From assembly GCA_963731105.1 (NCBI GenBank), contig CAVSUM010000024.1, positions 1 to 64,000 of the forward strand: 64,000 nt of DNA, in the 5' to 3' direction. The stretch is from RPQJ01 sp963731105 (GTDB taxonomy: Bacteria > Pseudomonadota > Gammaproteobacteria > Steroidobacterales > Steroidobacteraceae). Shown here piece by piece: positions 9,353 to 18,135 of this stretch (position 1 is the stretch's first letter; every line of letters begins with the position of its first letter). The position numbers and the translations under genes were made by a program. Under the pieces are notes generated by a model. The model was not told where the DNA came from, ran no database searches, and saw only the letters and a list, made by a program, of their open reading frames with translations.

Positions 9353-9993
9353 GGCGAATCCTCGGGGGCGGTCGGCGCGAGGCCGTGGGCCAGCAGCCGG
9401 GCGAGCTCGGCGGCGTAGGCGTCAGTGGAGTTGATGACGGCGAGATCCGGGTGGCGCTGCAGCCGCGCCGCGTTCTGCACCAGGAACCAGTTGGCGGCGA
9501 GCAGCATGAAGACCGCGAGCCCGGGATCGACGTCGCTGCGCACCGTGCCCCGCGACTGGCCACGGCGCAGCGCATCGACGAGCAACGCGAAATTGCGGCC
9601 CATCTCGCCTTCGGCAAACAGGCTGGTCGCGGCGGAGGAGCCGCTCAGCATCTCGCGCGCGATCAGGCGCGTGGTGGCCTGCATGCCGGTCAGGCGGGCA
9701 ACGTGCGCGGCGGCGAACTCCTGCAGGCTGCCGCGCAGGTCGTGCACCGGGTCCAGCAGCGGAATGAGCTGCTCGCGGAAGCCGGTCACGGCCTCGCTCA
9801 CCAGCGCCTCGTACAGCGCCTGCTTGCTGCGGTAATGATGGAAAACCGTGGCCTTGCTGACCCCGGCCGCCGCGGCGATGTCCGCCATCGACGTGCCGGC
9901 GAAGCCACGGGCGGCGAACAGCCGCCGGGCAGCGGATTCGATGCGCCGCGCCCCGGGGGCAGGGGAGCGCCTGCGGCTGGTAGGGCGTGCCAT
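9349..9993 (-). CDS. TetR-family repressor of efflux operon 1
   Basis: The protein has 214 residues. The N-terminal helix-turn-helix is clear: RIESAARRLFAARGFAGTSM, then DIAAAAGVSKATVFHHYRSK at residues 38-57. The C-terminal ligand domain is helical and unassigned. It is the first gene of a tightly overlapping operon with the adaptor, pump and lipoprotein. A near-perfect TetR operator sits 15-35 bp upstream of its start, so autorepression of the whole operon is likely. Confidence 0.93.
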   Translation of the reverse strand: MARPTSRRRSPAPGARRIESAARRLFAARGFAGTSMADIAAAAGVSKATVFHHYRSKQALYEALVSEAVTGFREQLIPLLDPVHDLRGSLQEFAAAHVARLTGMQATTRLIAREMLSGSSAATSLFAEGEMGRNFALLVDALRRGQSRGTVRSDVDPGLAVFMLLAANWFLVQNAARLQRHPDLAVINSTDAYAAELARLLAHGLAPTAPEDSP

Positions 9994-10008
9994 CGGCGGA
10001 TGCTAGCA

Positions 10009-10028
10009 CTGACCGATCGGTCGGTCAG
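10009..10028. promoter_or_regulatory. TetR-type operator upstream of efflux operon 1
   Basis: CTGACCGATCGGTCGGTCAG is a 20-bp dyad with arms CTGACCGA and TCGGTCAG, the common TGACCGA...TCGGTCA form bound by TetR repressors. It lies between the tetR start (9993, minus) and the gene at 10112 (plus), so it could affect both directions. Confidence 0.8.
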
Positions 10029-10111
10029 CCGGGGATTGCCGGTTTCCCGGATTGCGGCGGGAGCCTGCGCGGCGGACGCTAGCGATAGGCCCCATACGAG
10101 GGGAGGTCACC

Positions 10112-10567
10112 ATGAGCAGGATCCGGATCATCGTCGCCGACCAGGCGGAGGCCATCTTCTACGACACGGCCTCGTTGCGGGCGCGGCCGAAGGAGGTCGC
10201 CCGCATCAGCGACCCGCTGGCACACCAGCACAACCGCGACTTCTCGAGCGATCGGCCCGGCCGCAGCTACGAGAGCTTCGGCGGCGCGCGCCATGCCATC
10301 ACGCGCGAGAACGACCCGCGGCAGCAGGAAGCGGTGCGATTTGCGAAGCGCATCTCGCGGCGGCTCGACACGGCCCGGCGCAGCGGCGAGTTCGACGAGT
10401 TGATCGTCGTCGCCGGCCCGGCGTTCCTGGGCCTGATGCGGGCCGAGTTGTCGAAACCGACGCGCGCCAAGGTGGTCCACGAGATCCGCAAGGACCTCGT
10501 GCACGGCACGGTCGAGGCCCTGCGGCGCCACCTGCCGGAGTCGGAGGAAGCGCTGCATCCGGCCTGA
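10112..10567 (+). CDS. Host_attach-family (PF10116-like) protein
   Basis: The ATG at 10112 has a good ribosome-binding site (GGGGAGG) 7 bp upstream; an in-frame ATG at 10052 lacks one. The 151-residue protein fits the family named host attachment: IIVADQAEAIFYDT at residue 7, DFSSDRPGRSYESFGGARHA near residue 43, FAKRISRRLDTARRSGEFDE near residue 75, LIVVAGPAFLGLMR near residue 96, and a C-terminal HEIRKDLVHGTVEALRRHLP. The family name comes from an Agrobacterium attachment locus; the fold resembles stalled-ribosome/eRF1-like domains. No phage genes surround it, and the actual role is unknown. Confidence 0.85.
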   Translation: MSRIRIIVADQAEAIFYDTASLRARPKEVARISDPLAHQHNRDFSSDRPGRSYESFGGARHAITRENDPRQQEAVRFAKRISRRLDTARRSGEFDELIVVAGPAFLGLMRAELSKPTRAKVVHEIRKDLVHGTVEALRRHLPESEEALHPA

Positions 10568-10701
10568 GGTTACGCCCCATGACGGTCGCGGGGCCGGGCG
10601 CGGGCGAACTGTGACGGATCTCGCGCGGTCCGCGGGCGCGTTGGTGCATGCTGCAGGTGGGCGCATACTTGGCGCCCGCCAGGCAACGTGATCCCGTGGC
10701 G

Positions 10702-13283
10702 ATGAAGACCGTCCTGCTGGCCTACGAACGCGACCAGGATCTCGCGGCGCTCGAAACGCTGCTGGAGGCGCGTGGCCACCGGGTCATCAAGTCGCGCTCC
10801 GGCGTCGAGGCACTCGAGATCGCGCGGCGCGAGGCCCCCCAGGTGGTGGTGAGCGACGTCCTGCTGCCCAAGCTCGACGGCTTCGCGCTGTGTCGCCGCG
10901 TCAAGGAAGACCCGGTCCTGCACCACCTGCCGGTGGTGCTGCTGTCGTTCCGCGTCGAGGGTGCGAAGTACGAGGCGTTCGCCGCGGAGGTGGGCGCCGA
11001 GCGATTCTTCCCACGCGGCACGACGCTCGAGGAACTCGCCACCGCCCTCGACGAGCTGTCGCCGGGCTCCGGCACCATGCGCATGCCGGCGCTGGTCCCG
11101 GAGTTGCTCGAGAAGCGTGAGCAGGACCGCCGGCGCGTCGTCGAGCTCGAGCGGCACGTGCGCGACCTCGAGGCCGTGCAACAGCGGTTGGCGGTCGCGG
11201 AGCGCGTCGCCCGCGAGAGTGCCGAGCGTGGTGCCCGCGAACGCGCCGACCTTGCGGCTGCCGACGCGACCCGAATTCGTGAACTGCAGGCGCAGCTGCA
11301 CGAACTGGAATCCCGCGAACGGCAACTGACGCAGGCCGAGAGCGACGCGCGCGGCGCCGCCCAGCAGTCCCAGGCCGAGCTGGCCCGCATCGGCGTGCTC
11401 GAGTCACGGCTGGCCGAACTGCAGACGGCCCGTGCCCGTGCGCACGCCGCGGCGGTGGACGCCGAGCGAGCCTTCGCGGCACAGCCGCTGCCCACGTGGC
11501 TGTCGGACATGGAAACGCACGAGATCCGCGACGTGAGCGACTCGGCCGCGGCCCTGTTCGGCCTCGCGGCCGAAGCGCTGCGCGGCCGGTCCATCGCCGA
11601 ACTGCTGCCGGGCTACGTGCCGGACGCCGAGTCGGCCCAGCCGATCGACGTGACGTGGACCCGCGAAGACGGCAACTCGCGCAGTGCTCGAACTGCGGCG
11701 CCAGTCGGTGTCCTACGCCGGGCGTGCCTGCTGGCTGACCCTTGCGCGCGACGTCACCGACGAGCGTGCGCAGCGCGCGAGCGACGATCGGGCACGGCAG
11801 CACGCGCTCGCCCTGGAGCATGCGCCGTTCGCCGCCTGTCTCGTCGATGCCGAGAGTCGCCTGCGCTACGCCAACCGGGCGTTCCTCGCGCTGGTCGACC
11901 GCGACGCCGCCGCTGTGGTGGGCGCGGGGTTGCAGCAGTTTGCGGATGAGGACGGGGACGGCACCGTGCGCAGCCTGGCGGTGTCCGGCGGCGGCGCGGT
12001 GGTGCACGAAGGCCGCTGGCGCCGTGGCGATGGCACGACCATCGAGGTCCAGGTGGCCGCCGCCGCCATCGATGGCGCGCCGGGCGTCCGCATCGTCATG
12101 GTGCGCGACCTGAGCGGGCAACGCCGCGCCGGACAGCGCGCGGAGCGCGAACAGCGCCGCGCGGCAGCACTGCTCGAGTTGACGCAGCGGGCGCATTCAC
12201 TGACCGAGAGCGAGATCCTGACGCAGGCGCTCGAGGTCACGAGCCAGCTGACGGGCAGTCCGACGGCCTATCTGTTCCTGGCGTTGCCGGACGCCGCGCA
12301 GCTCGAGCTCGCGGCGTGCTGCGGCAGCGACGCGGCTGGCAAGGACCTGTCCGTGCTGACGCGCTGGCGCGGCTCGCCGGGCCCGGACACGGCCCTGCAC
12401 CAGTGCCTCGCCTCGTTGCAGCCGGTGGCGCGCGATGCGATGGAGGGCACGGGCCCGCTGCGCGACGCCGGCCTGCCGGGAGCGCTGCGCCGCCAGGCCT
12501 GCGTGCCGATGCTGGACGGCGCTCGACTGGCCGGCGTGCTGCTGCTCGCGGAGAAGCCGCAGCCCTACGATGACGAGGACCTGCAGCACGCCGTGCAGGT
12601 CGCCGAGGGCCTGTGGCAAGGTGCTGCGCCGCCGCCGCTCCGACGCCGAGATCGTGAGCGCCATGGACCACATGGAACGCGTGATGCTCGGCGTGGTCGA
12701 GTCGCTCGCGACGCTGGCGGAGTCGCAGGATTCGGGCAAGACCGGTCGCGCGCGCCGCGTGGGCGACCTCGCCGCCGCCATCGGCACGTCGCTCGGGCTG
12801 CCGGGGCACACCGTGCGCGGCCTGCGGGTGATGGGCCAGCTGATCGACGTCGGCATGCTGCAGATCCCGCGCGAGGTGCTGTGGCGGCCGGGACAACTGC
12901 CGCCGGCGGAGTACGAGCTGGTCAAGACGCACGTCGAGCGCGGCCACGAGTGCCTGCGCCGCATCGAGTTCCCGTGGCCGGTCGCCGAGGTCGTGCGCCA
13001 GCACCACGAGCGGCTCGACGGCTCGGGCTACCCGCGCGGCCTGCAGGGCGAGGAGATCCTGCTCGAGGCGCGCATCGTCGCCGTGGCGGACGCCGCCGAG
13101 GCGATGCTGGCGCCGCGACCGCAACGCGCCGCGCTGTCGCTCGCCGCCTGCATCGAGGAGCTTCAATCCCAGGCTGGGCGCCGCTACGATGCACGGGTCG
13201 TGAAGGCCTGCGTCAAGCTGTTGCGCGAACGCGAGTCACGACCCGAGCACAACGAGGCGACCGTCGGCCAGCGGATCGCCTGA
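10702..13283 (+). CDS. Receiver-PAS-PAS-GAF-HD-GYP signalling protein with degenerate HD site; frame broken near 11680 and 12617
   Basis: The start is placed at ATG 10702 (MKTVLLAYERDQD); GTG 10696 is possible. After repair the protein has about 860 residues. Domains in order: receiver (1-118, phosphoacceptor Asp52 in VVVSDVLLPKLDG, but Arg replaces the usual Lys in FFPRG); a long charged coiled coil (135-255); PAS (about 262-345); a second PAS (about 372-470, ALEHAPFAACLVDAESRLRY); GAF-like (490-645); and HD-GYP (653-845). HHERLDGSGYP is kept, but the usual HDIGK reads IDVGM and the first metal-ligand His (GHSRRV in the family) reads GRARRV. Cyclic-di-GMP hydrolysis is therefore doubtful, and it may act as a binding or scaffold protein. 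Two one-base breaks interrupt it. Confidence 0.82.
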
Positions 13284-13293
13284 GGCGATCCAC

Positions 13294-14691
13294 ATGCAGC
13301 TCGAGTTCTACGGCGCAGCCGGCGAGGTGACGGGCAGCTGTCACATCCTCGTCGTGGGCGGCCGCCGCCTGCTGCTCGACTGCGGGATGATCCAGGGCGG
13401 CGCGGCCCCCGACGCCAGGAATCGTGCCGCATTCCCGTTCGACGCCGCGCAGGTCGACGCCGTGGTGCTGAGCCACGCGCACATCGACCACAGCGGCCGG
13501 CTGCCGCTGCTGCGCAAGCGCGGCTTCCGTGGTCCGATCTACACCAACCCCGCGTGCCGCGACCTGGTGCGCATCCTGCTCGCCGACTCGGCGAACATGC
13601 AGCAGCGTGACGCCGAGCGTGAGAACCGCAAGCACCGCAGGCCGGGTGCGCCGGCGGCGGAGCCGCTCTACACGCTCGACGACGCCCTCGACGTGCAGCA
13701 GCAGGTGCGCGTGGTGCCCTACGGGCAGCCGGTCGAGGTGCTGCCCGGCGTCGACCTCGTCTTCCGCGACGCCGGCCACATCCTCGGTTCCGCGAGCGTG
13801 TGGCTGCGGCTGCGCGAGGGCGCGCTCGAGCGGCGCGTCACCTTCAGCGGCGATCTCGGCCAGTACGACACGCCGATCCTGCGCGATCCGGAGCCGGGCC
13901 CGGCCTGCGACCTGGTGTTGATGGAGAGCACCTACGGCGCGCGCCTGCACCGCGAGCGCGCGGCCACGCTCGAGGAATTCGGCGCGATCCTGCGCGGGGC
14001 GCGGCGCGATGGCGGCAACGTGCTGATTCCGGCGTTCGCAGTCGGCCGCACCCAGGAAATCCTCTACGAGCTGGCGACGCACTTCGACGCGTGGCATCTC
14101 GGCGACTGGCAGGTGTTCCTCGACAGCCCGATGGCGATCGAGGCCACCGGCGTCTACTGGCAGCACGCCGACCTGTTCGACGAGGAGGCGCGGCGCTGGA
14201 TAGCGCGCGAGCGCGCGCTGCCGTCGCTGCCAAACCTCAAGCTCTGTCGCACGGCAGACGAATCGATGGCGATCAATCGCCTGCCGAACGGGGCCATCAT
14301 CATCGCCGGCAGCGGCATGTGCACGGGCGGCCGCATCGTCCACCACCTCAAGCACAACCTGTCGCGGCCCGAGTGCGACGTGGTGTTCAGCGGCTTCCAG
14401 GCCGAGGGCACGCTCGGCCGCGCGATCGTCGATGGCCGCGAGTTGGTGCGCATCCACGGCTCGCCTATCAAGGTCGCGGCCCGCGTGCACACGCTCGGCG
14501 GGTTCTCCGCGCACGGCGACCAGCAGGACCTGCTGCGCTGGTACGGCGCGATCCCGGGCCGCCCGCCGGTCTGGCTGGTGCATGGCGAAGCGTCGGCCGC
14601 GGAGGGCCTGCGCGACGCGTTGCGGGCAGGGGGCACGCGCGCCGAAGTCGCGCAACCGGGCATGGTGCTCGACCTGCAGGCCGCCGCGTGA
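13294..14691 (+). CDS. MBL-fold beta-CASP RNA-processing hydrolase
   Basis: The 465-residue protein starts at the ATG 10 bp after the HD-GYP stop. Metallo-beta-lactamase motifs: VVLSHAHIDHSG with the HxHxDH zinc ligands at residues 61-66, DAGHILGSAS near residue 161, and FSGDLGQYDTP near residue 187. The beta-CASP insert is shown by LMESTYGARLH and LIPAFAVGRTQEILYEL near residue 250. Later motifs are IIIAGSGMCTGGRIVHHLKH near residue 340, GGFSAHGDQQDLL near residue 405, and the last His in WLVHGE. Relatives are mRNA 3'-end or RNA exo/endonucleases (YSH1/CPSF-like). It is probably cytoplasmic. It overlaps the following transporter gene by 4 bp. Confidence 0.92.
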   Translation: MQLEFYGAAGEVTGSCHILVVGGRRLLLDCGMIQGGAAPDARNRAAFPFDAAQVDAVVLSHAHIDHSGRLPLLRKRGFRGPIYTNPACRDLVRILLADSANMQQRDAERENRKHRRPGAPAAEPLYTLDDALDVQQQVRVVPYGQPVEVLPGVDLVFRDAGHILGSASVWLRLREGALERRVTFSGDLGQYDTPILRDPEPGPACDLVLMESTYGARLHRERAATLEEFGAILRGARRDGGNVLIPAFAVGRTQEILYELATHFDAWHLGDWQVFLDSPMAIEATGVYWQHADLFDEEARRWIARERALPSLPNLKLCRTADESMAINRLPNGAIIIAGSGMCTGGRIVHHLKHNLSRPECDVVFSGFQAEGTLGRAIVDGRELVRIHGSPIKVAARVHTLGGFSAHGDQQDLLRWYGAIPGRPPVWLVHGEASAAEGLRDALRAGGTRAEVAQPGMVLDLQAAA

Positions 14692-15959
14692 CGCGCGCGC
14701 TCGCCCGCGCGATCAACGCGCAGCCACACGAGCTCGGCGGCGCGCTCGCTGCGTTCGCCACCGCCTTCCTGATGTTCGCCGCCTACGCGATCCTGCGTCC
14801 GATCCGCGAGACCATGGGCATCACCTCCGGCGTGCAGACGCTGCCGGCGCTGTTCTGGGGTACGTTCGCCGGCATGCTGCTGGTGCAGCCCGTGTACGGC
14901 TGGCTCATTTCACGCTACCGCCGCTCGGCCTTCCTGCCGTGGGTGTACCTGTTCTTCGTGCTCAACATCCTCGGCTTCCACGCCTGGTTCAACGCCCAGG
15001 CGGACCACACCTGGATCGCGCGCGCCTATTTCGTCTGGGTGAGCATCTTCGTGCTGTTCGTGGTGGCCGTGTTCTGGAGCCTGATGGCCGACGTGTTCAG
15101 CCGCGAGCAGGCGGGGCGGCTGTTCGGGTTCATCGCCGCGGGGATCAGCAGCGGCGGCCTGTTCGGCCCGTTCCTCGGTTCGCAGCTCGCCGAGCCGATC
15201 GGCACCATCAACCTGCTGCTGGTGTCGGCGGCGCTGCTCGCGGCCTCGCTCGGCACGATGCTGCTGGTGCTGCGCTGGCACCGTCGCTCCGGCGAGAACA
15301 CCGCGCCCGGCACCGACCGTGACGCACAGCTTGGCGGGTCCGCGTGGGCCGCCTTCCAGCAGGTGGCGCGCTCGCCCTACCTCGCGCTCATCGCGCTGTT
15401 CGTGTTCCTGCTCACCTGGGTGTCCACGTTCCTGTACCTCGAGCAGCAGGCGCTGGTGGCCGAGGTGTTTGCGGATCGCGACGCGCGCACGGCCTTCTTC
15501 AGCCGGCTCGATTTCTGGGTGCAGGCGGGCTCGCTCGCGATGCAGCTGTTCGTGTTCGGCCGGCTGTACCGCTGGTTCGGCTTCCGCGCGCTGATCGTCT
15601 CGGTGCCGGTGCTGATGGCGCTCGGCTTCGCCACGCTGGCGTTGTTCCCGACCTTTGCCGTGCTGGTCGGTGTGATGGTGGTGCGACGCGTCGGCGAGTA
15701 CTCGATCACCCGGCCGTCGCGCGACACGCTGTACACGTCGGTGACGCGCGAGGAACGCTACAAGGCGAAGAGCCTGATCGACACGTTCGTGTACCGCGGC
15801 GGCGACGCTACGGCCGCCTCGGTGCACGCGCTGGTGAAGTCGACGTTCGGCCTCGGCCTGGCCGGGATCGCGTGGTGCGGCGCGGCGCTCGCGGCGCTGT
15901 GGGCGATCGTGGCGTGGGTGCTCGGCACCCGCCACGCCGCGCTCAATCCGCGACGTTGA
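14688..15959 (+). CDS. MFS carrier, ATP/ADP-translocase-related subgroup
   Basis: The GTG at 14688 overlaps the preceding stop by 4 bp (GTGA). The product has 423 residues and about 12 membrane segments. The N-terminal AAYAILRPIRETMGITSGV near residue 26 matches the RPxRDxMG signature of a bacterial MFS subgroup related to nucleotide translocases. FWSLMADVFSREQAGRLFGF near residue 130 is an MFS loop motif, and RRVGEYSITRPSRDTLYTSV near residue 340, with ERYKAKSLIDTFVYRGGD, is characteristic of the same subgroup. Free-living members are of unknown substrate. It is convergent with, and overlaps by 17 bp, the gene ending at 15943. Confidence 0.75.
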   Translation: MTRALARAINAQPHELGGALAAFATAFLMFAAYAILRPIRETMGITSGVQTLPALFWGTFAGMLLVQPVYGWLISRYRRSAFLPWVYLFFVLNILGFHAWFNAQADHTWIARAYFVWVSIFVLFVVAVFWSLMADVFSREQAGRLFGFIAAGISSGGLFGPFLGSQLAEPIGTINLLLVSAALLAASLGTMLLVLRWHRRSGENTAPGTDRDAQLGGSAWAAFQQVARSPYLALIALFVFLLTWVSTFLYLEQQALVAEVFADRDARTAFFSRLDFWVQAGSLAMQLFVFGRLYRWFGFRALIVSVPVLMALGFATLALFPTFAVLVGVMVVRRVGEYSITRPSRDTLYTSVTREERYKAKSLIDTFVYRGGDATAASVHALVKSTFGLGLAGIAWCGAALAALWAIVAWVLGTRHAALNPRR

Positions 15960-17505
15960 AGCTCAGCGTCACCGACGAGCGCTGCATGACCGGCCGGCCG
16001 TTCACGACGCGCGGCCGGTAGCGCCAGGCCGCCACGGCCGCCACGGCGGCGGCGTCGAACACCCCGCCCGGCTCGGCGCTGACCACCTCGATGTCGCGCA
16101 CCGCGCCCTGCTCGGTCACGGTGAAGTCCACTTCCACCCAGCCCTCGACGCCGTTGCGATACGCGGCCGGCGGATAGGTCGGATCGGGCGTCGACACCGG
16201 CTCGAGGTCGCTGTCCGGCAGCGGCGCGGTCACCACGACCAGGTTGGGCGCGCGCTGCACGTAGCCGGCGATCGGGTGCCCGGAGCTGGCAGGCGCACCG
16301 AACTGTCGCGACGATCCAGCCGAGGTGCGGCGGCCCGGCGAGGTGGGCAGGGTGCCGTTGCCGACGACGACCGGCGTGAGCGGGTCTTTCTGCACGCGCG
16401 GTATCGCGGCGCGCCTGGGCGGCGCGGGCACGGTGGCAGCTTCGGTCCGCGGCTTGGTCACTGCGACGGCGCCAGATGTGGCGCTCGGCAGAGCGTCAGG
16501 TACGGCGAGTGGGCGCGGTGGCGACTCGAGGCCGGCGAGCAACGATCGTGCGCCGGGGTGACCGTCCTGCACGCCGAGCACGCGTTCGGCGATGCGCCGG
16601 GCCTCGTCAGGGTTGCCGGCCGCCGCCGCCCGTTCCGCCTGCCGCAGCAGCCGGGTGATCGTGGTTGCGAGTCCGGCCTGCGCCTCGACGTCATTCGGGC
16701 GCGACAGCAGCGCGGCCGCAAAGAGGTCGAGTGCATTGCGCCCGGGCGGGGATTCGTACCGCCCGGCGGCCAGCGCCGCGCGGGCCCGCGACAGCACCGG
16801 GTCGGCCAGCGGCACGGCGGGGGCGGGCTTCGCGGGCCGCGCGGCCGGGGACCCGGAAGGCTCCGCCGTGCCCGGAGGTTGGCCATAGCGCGCGATGAGC
16901 AGCCCGGCGAGCAGCGCCACGAACAGCGCCAGCCCGGAGCCCACGAACAGCCATTTGCGCGGATCGACGCGCGAGCGCAGCTCGCGCACCAGCGGCATCA
17001 GGTAGTCGCCGGCCCGGCCCTCGCGGCGCTCGAGGTGGGCGCGCATGGCCGCCTGCAGGAACATGCCGGCGCGCCTTGGCGACAGCGGCTTGTGCATGAA
17101 CCGGTAGACGAGGCCGTCGCTGATCAGGCCGGCGAGCACCGGCTCGTCCTCGCGCTGCCCGGCCACCACCACCACCACGTCCGGGAACTGGTCCACGATC
17201 TGCTTGACCAGCGTCGACGGCTGGGACGACACCGACGCGAGATCGACCAGCAGCACGCCGCTCCGGCCGGTCAGCAGCAGGTCGACGGCCTCCGCGGCCG
17301 AGCGTGCCCGCCAGACGGGGTTACGCTCGCCGACCGAGTCACGGATTGCGTCGTACAGCGCGAGGTCGCCGGACAGCACGACCACGTCCACCATGACCAC
17401 GTCGGCCGGGTCCAGGGCGGGAATCGTCGCGGTGGTGTCGAGGGTCGGCTGGGGGGCGTTCGAGTGCACTGGTGGATTGCGCCCGACGGCGGCCCGCCGG
17501 TCCAC
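15943..17505 (-). CDS. Receiver-like / transmembrane / TonB C-terminal fusion protein
   Basis: The protein has 520 residues if started at 17505; MVDVVVLSGD at residue 38 is an alternative start. Residues 40-155 look like a receiver domain: the position of the phosphoacceptor is Asp88 (GVLLVDLAS) and the Lys-Pro pair is MHKPLS at 139-140, but the paired acidic residues at the start are weak. One membrane helix follows at 185-207 (KWLFVGSGLALFVALL). A region like TPR pairs (about 225-315) is followed by a Pro/Ala/Thr-rich linker, then a TonB C-terminal domain (440-520: VSTPDPTYPPAAYRNGVEGW and AVAAVAAWRYRPRVVNGRPV). The layout puts the receiver-like part in the cytoplasm and TonB in the periplasm. 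No ExbB/ExbD genes are nearby. Confidence 0.8.
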   Translation of the reverse strand: MDRRAAVGRNPPVHSNAPQPTLDTTATIPALDPADVVMVDVVVLSGDLALYDAIRDSVGERNPVWRARSAAEAVDLLLTGRSGVLLVDLASVSSQPSTLVKQIVDQFPDVVVVVAGQREDEPVLAGLISDGLVYRFMHKPLSPRRAGMFLQAAMRAHLERREGRAGDYLMPLVRELRSRVDPRKWLFVGSGLALFVALLAGLLIARYGQPPGTAEPSGSPAARPAKPAPAVPLADPVLSRARAALAAGRYESPPGRNALDLFAAALLSRPNDVEAQAGLATTITRLLRQAERAAAAGNPDEARRIAERVLGVQDGHPGARSLLAGLESPPRPLAVPDALPSATSGAVAVTKPRTEAATVPAPPRRAAIPRVQKDPLTPVVVGNGTLPTSPGRRTSAGSSRQFGAPASSGHPIAGYVQRAPNLVVVTAPLPDSDLEPVSTPDPTYPPAAYRNGVEGWVEVDFTVTEQGAVRDIEVVSAEPGGVFDAAAVAAVAAWRYRPRVVNGRPVMQRSSVTLSFNVAD

Positions 17506-17688
17506 CGCCGGAGTGCAAAAACCTGAGGCAGATCAAAGTTCCGGCGACTGAGGCTCCGGCCCCGGGCGGGCGCCGCCGCCGCTCCTGCCGGCGCCCGGCC
17601 GGTTGGCTCGACATAAACGATGGCCGCGAGCATGATCGGCCCTCGATTCACAGAAGGCCGGCCTACCGGCCCCGGGGCAACGGGACTC

Positions 17689-18135
17689 ATGAGGGCAACG
17701 GTGACGTTCGCCTCGAAGGTCGGCGTCGAGCATCGCGACACGCTCGAGCGACTGCTGTTCTTCAATGGCTGCCAGGCCCGCGTGGCCAGTGGCATCGTCG
17801 ACGTCATCGACCGTTACGGTCCGCCGGAAATACGCGTCGAGGGCGACTGGATGCGGGTCAAGGTCGCAGGCCTGTCGGACGTGCAGTCGCTGTTCGCGGT
17901 AGAAGCGGGGACCGGCCGTCCGCTCGGCGTGGCGGTGTACATGCGAGCCGACCTCGAGCACGTCAGCGTGCTGCACCTGGGCCTGAGCGAGGAGTACTGC
18001 GCCGGCGGCGAGCGCGAGCAGCTCAACCTGCTGCTGCGGCTCATGAAGGAGATCCGTCGCTCGTCGCGTCGCGTGAAGGGCGTGCGGCGGCTGAACGTCC
18101 TCTACGGCGAGCAGCGCACCCGCACTGACGCCTGA
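17689..18135 (+). CDS. Unrecognised 148-residue protein
   Basis: I do not recognise this family. The ATG at 17689 (MRATVTFASKVGVEHRD) is preferred; an in-frame ATG at 17620 adds a Pro/Gly-rich leader of low complexity. There is no signal peptide or membrane segment. The sequence looks like a compact mixed alpha/beta domain: alternating hydrophobics in PPEIRVEGDWMRVKVAGL and VAVYMRADLEHVSVLHLGL, then a basic helix LMKEIRRSSRRVKGVRRL. The closing part (HLGLSEEYCAGGE... RLNVLYGE) recalls conserved tails of uncharacterised proteins found in several proteobacteria, but this is memory only. It is divergent from the TonB fusion gene across a 183-bp gap in which I see no clear promoter. Its stop abuts the depolymerase stop at 18136. 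Confidence 0.6.
   Translation: MRATVTFASKVGVEHRDTLERLLFFNGCQARVASGIVDVIDRYGPPEIRVEGDWMRVKVAGLSDVQSLFAVEAGTGRPLGVAVYMRADLEHVSVLHLGLSEEYCAGGEREQLNLLLRLMKEIRRSSRRVKGVRRLNVLYGEQRTRTDA

Noticed and set aside
10112..10567. Host_attach protein as evidence for a prophage
   Set aside because: The name is historical; no integrase, capsid, tail or lysis genes are nearby.
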